A stretch of DNA of 11,881 nt. It comes from DATMNI01 sp035570275 (GTDB taxonomy: Bacteria > Acidobacteriota > Terriglobia > Bryobacterales > Bryobacteraceae). Both the position numbers and the translations under genes were made by a program. The stretch covers positions 1 through 11,881 of the forward strand of contig DATMNI010000008.1 of NCBI GenBank assembly GCA_035570275.1. The letters are read 5' to 3'. Below are positions 1 to 5,870 of the stretch, piece by piece. The notes beneath the pieces are model-generated. The model saw only the letters and a program-made list of their open reading frames with translations, was not told the origin of the DNA and ran no database searches. The stretch's first letter is position 1. The number at the start of each line of letters is the position of its first letter.

Positions 1-148
1 CCAGAGCCGCCCCCTCTGAAAGTCCTGCAAGAAAATGGATAAAGTCGAGCTCAGGGAGCGGATTCCGCGACTGAGCCGCGATACCCCAAAACGGTTAATA
101 AGCATCCGAGACACCAGACGCGCCGGGAGTTCCTCCTATGATGGATGA

Positions 149-1087
149 GTGCAACTGCCGCAACACGTCAGGCGCGCGATTGAAGAGCGAGCGGAAACCA
201 TCGGGTTCGCGGCGCTGAAACGCGCGGCTCGGGCGATGTCCGACGCGTACCGTGAAGGGCGAACCGCACCCTTGAACGCCGCCGAACGCACCGGGGCGTA
301 CCTGGCCACGCGGATGCCCGCGACTTACGCCGCCGCGCACGCGGTGCTGAGTGAGGTGCGGGCGCGTCTGGGCGAAACGGCAATCGAAGAGGTGCTCGAT
401 GTGGGCGCCGGAACGGGCGCCGCGGCGCTGGCGGCGCGGGAGTGCTGGGGCCCGGCCACACGCGTCACCATGATCGAGCGCGATGGCGCATTCACCGAAG
501 CGGCGCGGCAATGGCTGCCCGATGCGCGGGTGTTGGCGGACGACTTGATGCGCGTCGAAAGCCTTCCGCCACATGACCTGGTGATGGCGGCGTATTCGGT
601 GGGCGAACTCGTACGGGACATGGATGTGGAACGCTGGGCGGCGCTCCTATGGAGGGCTGCGCGCGTGGCGTTGGTGGTGATCGAACCGGGAACGACGCCA
701 GGGTATTCGCTTTCGCTCGGGATCCGCGACCAATTGCTGAAGGCCGGTGCGTACATGGTGGCGCCGTGCCCCGCGGCCATGGCGTGTCCGCTGACCCCGC
801 CGGACTGGTGCCACTTCGCGGCCCGCGTGGAGCGCTCATCGCTGCACCGGCGAATCAAAGATGCGGATCTGGGATATGAGGACGAAAAGTTCAGTTACGT
901 GGCGCTGGCACGGGAGCCGGTGGCATTGCCGCAGACGCGCATCATCGGGCGCCCGCACCACGCGCCCGGACTGATCGAGCTGCGGACTTGCACGGAGGCC
1001 GGGCTGCGCACGCAAGCGGTAAGAAAGCGGGACAGGGAAGCCTACCGCGCCGCCAGGCATGCCGGCTGGGGCGATGCTTTATCATAG
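149..1087 (+). CDS. Rsm22/METTL17-family small-subunit-associated methyltransferase-like protein
   Basis: 312 residues. A Rossmann SAM-binding motif VLDVGAGTGAAALAA lies at residues 82-96, followed by VMAAYSVGEL (145-154) and VVIEPGTTPGY (176-186). Both later motifs are typical of the Rsm22 family, the bacterial relatives of mitochondrial Rsm22/METTL17, which act on small ribosomal subunit assembly. A cysteine set C207-x5-C213-x7-C221 (APCPAAMACPL, then DWCHF) plus C281 (RTC) matches the four-cysteine [4Fe-4S] site known in METTL17. The C-terminal REAYRAARHAGWGDAL is also family-like. The start is GTG at 149: an in-frame TGA lies directly before it at 146-148, and the nearby ATGs at 138, 141 and 145 are in other frames. 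The Shine-Dalgarno sequence is weak. The HD-domain gene follows 5 bp downstream, probably co-transcribed. Family assignment is firm; enzymatic activity is not shown by sequence and is uncertain in the family. Confidence 0.88.
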   Translation: MQLPQHVRRAIEERAETIGFAALKRAARAMSDAYREGRTAPLNAAERTGAYLATRMPATYAAAHAVLSEVRARLGETAIEEVLDVGAGTGAAALAARECWGPATRVTMIERDGAFTEAARQWLPDARVLADDLMRVESLPPHDLVMAAYSVGELVRDMDVERWAALLWRAARVALVVIEPGTTPGYSLSLGIRDQLLKAGAYMVAPCPAAMACPLTPPDWCHFAARVERSSLHRRIKDADLGYEDEKFSYVALAREPVALPQTRIIGRPHHAPGLIELRTCTEAGLRTQAVRKRDREAYRAARHAGWGDALS

Positions 1088-1092
1088 TCTGC

Positions 1093-1671
1093 ATGCTCAG
1101 TCGCGAACAGGCTTGGGATATTCTTTGCGAGTACACGAAATCCGAAGGGTTGCGCAAACACGCGCTGGCGGTGGAGACCTGCGTGACTGCCTATGCGCGA
1201 AAGTTCGGCGAAGACGAACAGAAGTGGTCGGTGACGGCGTTGCTGCACGATTTCGACTGGGAGATTCACCCCACGCTGCCGGACCATCCGACCAAGGGCG
1301 AGCCGATTCTGGCCGCGCGCGGCGTGGATGAAGAGATCCGGCGGGCCATTCTTTCGCACGCCGATTTCACGGGCGTGCCGCGCGTCTCCATGCTGGAGAA
1401 GGCACTGTTTGCCTGCGACGAATTGGCGGGCTTCATCACGGCCATCTCTTACGTGAAGCCCAGCCGCAGCGTGACGGAAGTGGATGTGGCGTCGGTGAAG
1501 AAGAAGATGAAGGACAAGGCCTTCGCGCGCTCGGTGAACCGGCAGGACATTGTGAACGGCGCCGCCGGGTTAGGCGTGCCGCTGGAAGAACACGTGGACT
1601 TCTGCGTGAAGGCCATGCAGGCGCGGGCGGAAGAATTGGAGTTGGCGGGTGTTAGTGGGGCCGGTTGTTAA
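1093..1671 (+). CDS. HD-domain phosphohydrolase-like protein
   Basis: 192 residues from the ATG at 1093, which opens MLSREQAWDILCEY. The frame is open further upstream, but that would overlap the preceding methyltransferase gene, so 1093 is preferred. Metal-binding HD-superfamily residues are visible: H23 (LRKHALAVE), the H52-D53 doublet in TALLHDFDWE, H89 in ILSHADF and D109 in FACDELAG. The family is metal-dependent phosphohydrolases acting on nucleotides or other phosphate esters; the substrate cannot be told here. The middle part (PTKGEPILAARGVDEEIRRA) fits small stand-alone HD hydrolases. There is no signal peptide or membrane segment, so it is probably cytoplasmic. The 5-bp gap to the upstream Rsm22-like gene suggests one transcript. 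The TAA stop is followed by hairpins that may end it. Confidence 0.85.
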   Translation: MLSREQAWDILCEYTKSEGLRKHALAVETCVTAYARKFGEDEQKWSVTALLHDFDWEIHPTLPDHPTKGEPILAARGVDEEIRRAILSHADFTGVPRVSMLEKALFACDELAGFITAISYVKPSRSVTEVDVASVKKKMKDKAFARSVNRQDIVNGAAGLGVPLEEHVDFCVKAMQARAEELELAGVSGAGC

Positions 1672-1676
1672 CCTGC

Positions 1677-1695
1677 GGCGGATTGCTAATCCGCC
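1677..1695. repeat. Hairpin 1 downstream of the HD gene
   Basis: A perfect 8-bp inverted repeat GGCGGATT / AATCCGCC is closed by a GCT triplet, starting 5 bp after the HD-gene stop. It could act as a terminator stem but has no following T-run. The central part reads as a 5-base stem with a TTGCTAA loop, the shape of a tRNA-Ser(GCU) anticodon arm. No acceptor, D or T arm surrounds it, so it is not a tRNA gene. Confidence 0.6.
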
Positions 1696-1724
1696 TGCCG
1701 CACTCTGACACGCCCCCGCCCCAG

Positions 1725-1744
1725 TTGGGAACGACAGTTCCCAA
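1725..1744. repeat. Hairpin 2 (TTGGGAAC/GTTCCCAA)
   Basis: A perfect 8-bp stem TTGGGAAC (1725-1732) and GTTCCCAA (1737-1744) with a GACA tetraloop, 29 bp after hairpin 1. It is followed by AAT, not a T-tract, so it is not a classical intrinsic terminator on the + strand. A smaller 6-bp hairpin, TTTTCA-ATGG-TGAAAA, follows at 1775-1790. The series looks like REP-type intergenic palindromes or an RNA-processing/termination region. Confidence 0.6.
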
Positions 1745-1834
1745 AATGCCGCCGGCTCACGGTTAACTCGTGTATTTTCAATGGTGAAAAATCAGCGGCG
1801 GCGCAGCCGAGTCTGCGGATAACCGGTCAATAGG

Positions 1835-1847
1835 CCAGTTGAACTGG
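1835..1847. promoter_or_regulatory. Palindrome CCAGTT-G-AACTGG upstream of hicB, possible operator
   Basis: A perfect 6+1+6 palindrome ends 14 bp before the hicB ATG, where an autoregulatory operator of a toxin-antitoxin operon would be expected. The HicB here has no visible DNA-binding tail, so what binds the site, if anything, is unclear. No convincing -10/-35 pair was found alongside it. Confidence 0.3.
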
Positions 1848-1861
1848 TGTAGACTCGGATC

Positions 1862-2089
1862 ATGAAGCCAGCGCAGCGCTTGACCGCGATTATCGAACGT
1901 GAGGACGACGGTTTTGTGGCGTTGTGCCCGGAGTTCGATATTGCGAGCGAGGGTGCGTCGATTGAAGAAGCGCGAGTCAACCTCATTGAGGCGCTCACGC
2001 TGTTCTTCGAAACGGCCGCCCCGTCCGAAGTCGCCCGACGCTTTCACAGCGAAGTTTTCGTAACTCAGGTTGAGGTGCCGGTTGGGTAG
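1862..2089 (+). CDS. hicB: HicB-family antitoxin
   Basis: 75 residues with the HicB fold signature: TAIIEREDDGFVALCPEFDI (8-27), then GASIEEARVNLIEALTLFFE (31-50). In type II HicAB modules HicB binds and neutralises HicA, a dsRBD-like mRNA ribonuclease. This is the short HicB form: the part after the core is only about 25 residues, and I see no ribbon-helix-helix or HTH. The start is ATG 1862 without a strong Shine-Dalgarno. The gene overlaps the likely start of hicA by a few bases, the usual coupled arrangement. The frame is intact, although the partner toxin gene is broken, so this antitoxin may be an orphan or may still act on other HicA toxins in the genome. Confidence 0.85.
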   Translation: MKPAQRLTAIIEREDDGFVALCPEFDIASEGASIEEARVNLIEALTLFFETAAPSEVARRFHSEVFVTQVEVPVG

Positions 2090-2394
2090 GCTCCGAGTTC
2101 TTTCGGGCTCGGAGGTTTGCCGGATTCGCGAACAACAAGGATTTACTGCCGTCCGCCAGCAAGGCAGTCATCGGATCATGCCAAGAGCGTTTGGAGACAA
2201 CGACGATAACCGTTCCGGTTCCGCTCCACGATCCGGTCCGGCGCTGGACCTTGCGGAGCATTGTTCGGCAGTCGGAACTCCCGAAATGGTTGTTTGAGAC
2301 CGAAAACCAGGCTGTCGCTATAAGATACCAAACTCCGGTTTGCCGGCTACGGGGCAACTGGGCCGATCAACGACCGGACCCAGTTCATGGTTAG
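2082..2394 (+). pseudogene. hicA: hicA toxin gene, broken by a +1 frameshift
   Basis: HicA is an mRNA interferase with a small dsRNA-binding-like fold and one catalytic histidine. The first frame, from TTG 2082, reads MGRLRVLSGSEVCRI then FTAVRQQGSHRIM, which includes the catalytic-type GSH motif. At 2181-2182 the frame is lost. Continuing in the +1 frame from CAA at 2182 gives QERLETTTITVPVP and then WTLRSIVRQSELPKWLFE, the expected second half of HicA. Removing one C of the CC at 2181-2182 restores a continuous protein. Unrepaired, the first frame runs into unrelated residues to a stop at 2297. The repaired frame also overruns the usual C-terminus by about 25 residues to 2394, so the 3' end may be altered too. 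A TTG at 2070 is an alternative start. Confidence 0.8.
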
Positions 2395-2447
2395 GGCCGC
2401 CTGGGTGGTGTAAGACTGGCGGAGCCTCAAGAAGAAACGCCGACCCA

Positions 2448-2898
2448 TCAGCGCGGGAAGATGCTCCGGCTCGGCTTGCCACCATCTACTCTTTGGACTC
2501 CCCCGCTCGACTCGTACGGCCCAGCTAAGGCGCCGGCCGGGTCTTGGATCACGCAGAAGCGGCCTTGGGACCCATGGATTGCGCCGGCCGGAGAACCTTG
2601 CCACCGAGCGACTGGCAGCGGGCGATGCTTTCATCCAGATCGACCACGGTGATATAAACCAGCCACACCGCGGGAGCCCCGCGTTGGGGCCTCGGGCATG
2701 CCAGTTTTCGGCAACTGAGTCGGCGGCGCCGGTGGGAGTCATACGGAAGTCGTTGTACCCGCCCAGATCCACCGGCGACGGCGACCAGCCGGTTACCGAC
2801 CGGTGGAAGTCGCGCACGGCCACGGCATCGGGAACGGTGAGATCGATCCAACCGATTTGGCCTTGCCTGACTGGTTCGGACTTGGTTTGTTCCCGCAT
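2448..2898 (-). pseudogene. VOC/glyoxalase-like protein gene, broken by two frameshifts
   Basis: From ATG 2898 the first frame reads GQIGWIDLTVPDAVAVRDFH, then VTGWSPSPVDLGGYNDF and WHARGPNAGLP. This is the start of a vicinal-oxygen-chelate (glyoxalase/bleomycin-resistance superfamily) domain. Near 2668-2674 a one-base deletion moves the coding into a second frame (AVWLVYITVVDLDESIARCQ, then LGGKVLRPAQSMGP). Near 2560-2573 another one-base deletion moves it to a third frame (GRFCVIQDPAGALA). Together the pieces give one nearly complete VOC domain. The third frame stops at 2448-2450, beyond the usual family end. Only 3 bp separate its start from the stop of the DUF4342-like gene, so the two were an operon. 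Substrate unknown. Either a true pseudogene or sequence error at homopolymers. Confidence 0.75.
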
Positions 2899-2901
2899 GC
2901 T

Positions 2902-3237
2902 TCAGGCGCCTTGCGGCCCAGGCTTTTCCGGCTCGGGCTTTTCCGGCTCTGGAGCGGCGGGCCCGGGACCTGCGGGCGGCGGCGCGGGCTTGGTTCGCTC
3001 CACAACGATATCGAACTTGGCGACCATGGTGGCAATGGCCCCGATCGCGGCCAGAAGCGGCGCGGCGATCACCCCGATGGCGGCCACCGTCAGCGGGATC
3101 TCCATAAATGTGTGGCCGCTCTCGTCTTTAATTAGGATGCGGCGCACGTTGCCTTCGTGAATGAGTTCAGAGATCTTGTCGGCAAGGTCCTTGCCGTGTA
3201 CCTTGAATCGCTCGTAGATGTGGTCGAAAGAGTCCAT
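2902..3237 (-). CDS. DUF4342-like small membrane protein with proline-rich tail
   Basis: 111 residues from ATG 3237. The N-terminal part (FKVHGKDLADKISELIHEGN, then VRRILIKDESGHTFMEIPLT) matches what I know of DUF4342: a short amphipathic region, a two-strand IKDxxG segment, then EIPLT leading into a hydrophobic stretch. That stretch, about residues 49-72, is a likely membrane helix. The tail 83-111 is rich in Pro, Glu and Lys with the repeat PEPEKPEPEKP. Function is unknown in this family. Its stop is 3 bp from the start of the broken VOC gene, and it is divergent from the beta-propeller gene. The frame is open upstream of 3237, but that extension lies opposite the propeller gene and is a composition shadow. 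Confidence 0.75.
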   Translation of the reverse strand: MDSFDHIYERFKVHGKDLADKISELIHEGNVRRILIKDESGHTFMEIPLTVAAIGVIAAPLLAAIGAIATMVAKFDIVVERTKPAPPPAGPGPAAPEPEKPEPEKPGPQGA

Positions 3238-3312
3238 GTGGGAAGTGTAACGCGACGGCCACCCTTTGCGCCGTATACCTGGAAAGTGTATCCGGTTCGA
3301 GGAGGAATTCGT
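3238..3312. promoter_or_regulatory. Divergent intergenic region between DUF4342-like and beta-propeller genes
   Basis: These 75 bp must carry start signals for both directions. A near -10 element TATACC at 3274-3279 sits in the palindrome GTATAC but lacks a good -35. The rightward gene has a strong Shine-Dalgarno, GAGGAGG, at 3299-3305, 7 bases before its ATG. No clear ribosome binding site is seen for the leftward gene. Confidence 0.35.
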
Positions 3313-4368
3313 ATGCGACGGTTCGGCACGGGGTTGGCGGCAGGGGTCATCATTTTCGCGTCCACGGCGTTGTCCCAAACGGCGGCTCAAACGGCGCCAG
3401 GCGCAGGGCCGTACAAGATACTCAAAACGGCCAAAGTGGGGGGCGCGGGCGGTTTTGACTATGTTTATGCGGATTCCGCCGGCCGCCGGTTGTACGTTCC
3501 GCGCAGCGGCCAGCAAGGCGCGCGCATCTCGGTCTTCAACCTGGACACCCTGGAACCGGTGGGTGAGATTCCGAATGTCAACGCGCACGGCGCCGCGGTG
3601 GACCCGAAGTCCGGCCACGGATTCGGCAGCAGCAAACCGGTGGCGATGTGGGATACCAAAACTCTGGCCTCCATCAAGGCGATCGAGGTGCAGGGCGGCC
3701 CGGACGGAATCCTGTTCGACCCGTTCAACCAACGGGTCTGGATATTCAGCCATGGTGCGCCCAACGCCACGATCATTGATGCCAAGGACGGCTCGGTGGT
3801 CGGCACGCTCGATCTCGGCGGCGCGCCGGAGCAGGCGGCCACGGATGGCAAGGGCCATTTGTACGTGGACATCGAAGACAAGGACAAAGTGGCGGTGGTG
3901 GACGCCAAGGCGCTGAAGGTAACCGCCACTTACGATCTCGGCGGTAAAGGCGGCACGCCGGCCGGACTGGCGCTGGACGACAAGAATCACATCCTGTTTG
4001 TCACCTGCCGGAACCCGGCGACCATGGTGATGCTCAACGCGGAGGATGGCAAGATTCTCGATGCCCTGCCGATCGGCAGCGGCACCGATGGCGCGGTATT
4101 CAACCCCAAAACCATGGAAGCTTTCAGCTCACAGGGCGATGGAACGCTGACCATCATCAAGGAAAACAGCAAGACCAGTTTCGTGGTGGAACAGACGGTG
4201 CAGACTCCACCGCGCGCCAAGACGCTGACCTTGGACAGCAAGACGGGTCACATCCTGTTGATCACGGCCGAGTTCGGTCCGCCGCCCACGCCGGCGCCGG
4301 CTGGAGGACGGGCAGGACGCGGAGCGATGGTGCCGGATACGTTTTCGATTTTGGAAGTAGGCAAGTAA
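3313..4368 (+). CDS. Secreted YncE/YVTN-type beta-propeller protein
   Basis: 351 residues from ATG 3313, set by the GAGGAGG at 3299-3305. The N-terminus MRRFGTGLAAGVIIFASTAL is a signal peptide with cleavage probable near residues 21-26, so export to the periplasm or outside is expected. The mature part has repeated blade segments of the YncE/YVTN kind: ISVFNLDTLEPVGEI, VAMWDTKTLASIKAIEV, ATIIDAKDGSVVGTLDL, VAVVDAKALKVTATYDL and MVMLNAEDGKILDALPI. Each pairs a variable-binding strand with a Gly/Asp turn, about seven blades in all. A Pro/Gly/Ala-rich insert (PPPTPAPAGGRAGRG) precedes the last strand FSILEV. Such propellers usually bind partners or ligands, and no catalytic site is evident. It converges with the kinase gene, with 31 bp between the two stops and no terminator hairpin seen there. 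Confidence 0.85.
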   Translation: MRRFGTGLAAGVIIFASTALSQTAAQTAPGAGPYKILKTAKVGGAGGFDYVYADSAGRRLYVPRSGQQGARISVFNLDTLEPVGEIPNVNAHGAAVDPKSGHGFGSSKPVAMWDTKTLASIKAIEVQGGPDGILFDPFNQRVWIFSHGAPNATIIDAKDGSVVGTLDLGGAPEQAATDGKGHLYVDIEDKDKVAVVDAKALKVTATYDLGGKGGTPAGLALDDKNHILFVTCRNPATMVMLNAEDGKILDALPIGSGTDGAVFNPKTMEAFSSQGDGTLTIIKENSKTSFVVEQTVQTPPRAKTLTLDSKTGHILLITAEFGPPPTPAPAGGRAGRGAMVPDTFSILEVGK

Positions 4369-4399
4369 CTAGCACGACCATTCCTGGCTGTGTTTGTTG

Positions 4400-5827
4400 C
4401 TACTGCTGTTGCGGCTCCGGCTTTTTCCCGTGAAAGATCCTGCCCAAAGTGCGCACGACCGCGTTGCGCTGCTTGACGGGGGCCGTAGACGGGTCGGCAG
4501 GCGGAACTGGCGCCGGTTCGGGTGGTGTGACGGCGATTGCCGCCGGTAGCGCGACTTCGGCTTCCACGGACGCTTTGGGTTGGGGCGTCAGGGTGGGTTC
4601 GGGGCCGACGCCCTCTGCGGACGAAGTGAATCTCGGAAGTTGCGACAGCGGCTCGGCAGGTTGCGGCGCGCGCTTCTTCGGCGGATGAGGTGCCAAGGGT
4701 AGTGGCCGTTTGGGAGTCTCCGCCCGAACCTGCTCGGGAATGGCGGCCATGGGCTCAGGCGAAGGCGCGGGCGGCAGGGTTGCCGGAACTGCCACCGGAA
4801 GTGGCGCCGGCGCCGGATCTCTGCTTACGTCCGGCGCCGCGGCGGCGGGTTGTGGACGCGCCGCAACGGCCGCGGCAGCCCGCTGGTGGCTGATGGCGTG
4901 ACGGGTGGCAAGTTGAGGCACCAGCCAGAACCCTGCGGCGCCGGCTACCACCATCGCGGCCGTGCCTATCAGCGCCAGGGCTCGTCGCTGGGTACCGGGC
5001 ACGGCCAGCATGGCGGCATGGTGGAGCGCGATTTGAAACTCCGTTGCCGTGCGGAACCGGCGCTCGGGATCCTTTTGGAGGGCGATGAGAATCACCCGGT
5101 CAAGCGCCGGCGGGATGGCGGGATTGATGCGGCTGGGCGGAACCGGCGCGACGCTTTGATGGCCTAACATCACGGTGAACGGCGTGTCGCCGGGGAATGG
5201 CGGGCGGCCGGTAACAATCTCGTAAAGCACCACCCCGGTGGAGTAGATGTCGCTCGGCGCGCCGATTTCGCCGGTGGCCAGCACCTGCTCCGGAGACATA
5301 TAACTGGGGGAGCCGGCAAACTCGCCGCTGTGCGTAAGCCGTGGGCTGGAGGGCGAACGGGCCAGGCCGAAATCGGTCAACTTCACGGCGCCATCGGGCG
5401 TGATGATGATATTCTCCGGTTTGATGTCGCGATGGACGATGCCGCGGGAGTGAGCGTAAGCCAGCGCGGAAAGCGTTCCCAGGACGTAAGAAACACCGGG
5501 GACGAGGGCCACCCGGCCGCGACGGAGGATGGCGCTGAGCGGCTCGCCCCGCACCAATTCCATCACCATCGCCAAGCCATCGCCGGTCCAGAAGGCATTG
5601 TGCACGGCGGCGATGTTAGGATGCGAAAGGCTGGCCTGGAGTTGGATTTCCCGAATGAATCGCTGGCTCTGCTGGCTGTTGCCGGGCCGGCGATTGGACA
5701 GGATCTTGAGGGCTTCCACGCGGTGCGTGATCAGATGCTCGGCCTGGAAGACCTCGCCATAAGCGCCGGCGCCAACGGGCCCGAGGATCCGGTAATCGCC
5801 AACCTGCGTCCCGATTTCCAAACTCAA
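4400..5827 (-). CDS. Transmembrane Hanks-type Ser/Thr protein kinase
   Basis: 475 residues. The kinase domain at 12-270 has every key element: glycine loop GAGAYGEV (19-26), catalytic Lys41 in VEALKIL, helix-C Glu60, the HRDIKPEN loop (132-139), DFG (152-154), MSPEQ (177-181) and SDIYSTGVVLYE (192-203). It should be active and phosphorylate Ser/Thr. A membrane helix lies at about 284-304 (LALIGTAAMVVAGAAGFWLV). After it comes an Ala/Pro-rich, probably disordered tail of about 170 residues outside the cytoplasm, ending EPQQQ; there are no PASTA, WD or TPR sensor repeats. The start is TTG at 5827, chosen because AGGAG lies 7 bases upstream and the protein then aligns from residue 1 with the product of the preceding gene. 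That pseudokinase gene lies 43 bp upstream, so the two are probably co-transcribed. Confidence 0.92.
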   Translation of the reverse strand: MSLEIGTQVGDYRILGPVGAGAYGEVFQAEHLITHRVEALKILSNRRPGNSQQSQRFIREIQLQASLSHPNIAAVHNAFWTGDGLAMVMELVRGEPLSAILRRGRVALVPGVSYVLGTLSALAYAHSRGIVHRDIKPENIIITPDGAVKLTDFGLARSPSSPRLTHSGEFAGSPSYMSPEQVLATGEIGAPSDIYSTGVVLYEIVTGRPPFPGDTPFTVMLGHQSVAPVPPSRINPAIPPALDRVILIALQKDPERRFRTATEFQIALHHAAMLAVPGTQRRALALIGTAAMVVAGAAGFWLVPQLATRHAISHQRAAAAVAARPQPAAAAPDVSRDPAPAPLPVAVPATLPPAPSPEPMAAIPEQVRAETPKRPLPLAPHPPKKRAPQPAEPLSQLPRFTSSAEGVGPEPTLTPQPKASVEAEVALPAAIAVTPPEPAPVPPADPSTAPVKQRNAVVRTLGRIFHGKKPEPQQQ

Positions 5828-5834
5828 GATGGTT

Positions 5835-5839
5835 CTCCT
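5835..5839 (-). promoter_or_regulatory. Shine-Dalgarno AGGAG that fixes the TTG start of the kinase
   Basis: On the minus strand AGGAG is followed by 7 bases and then TTG (5827-5825). This spacing, and the alignment of both kinase proteins from their first residues, support the non-ATG start. The site lies in the 43-bp gap after the pseudokinase stop, so the downstream kinase has its own ribosome entry. Confidence 0.7.
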
Positions 5840-5870
5840 GAATGCCCGGCCAATGACGGGGCGATTCTCG

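Noticed and set aside
1..42. Possible tail of an upstream + strand gene (PEPPPLKVLQENG, stop at 40-42)
   Set aside because: Too short to support; a proline-rich run open by chance is equally likely.
988..1092. Earlier start for the HD-domain protein
   Set aside because: It would overlap the methyltransferase gene by 100 bp and adds low-complexity Arg/Gly/Ala sequence. The ATG at 1093 fits the family N-terminus.
1675..1701. tRNA-Ser(GCU) gene suggested by the anticodon-arm-like hairpin
   Set aside because: No acceptor stem, D arm or T-arm sequence is found on either side.
2395..2447. Possible small gene between hicA and the VOC remnant
   Set aside because: No start with a ribosome site and no recognisable protein on either strand.
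3238..3990. Upstream extension of the DUF4342-like frame to a 362-residue protein
   Set aside because: The extension lies wholly opposite the signal peptide and propeller of the 3313-4368 gene and has no domain of its own. The family N-terminus begins at 3237.
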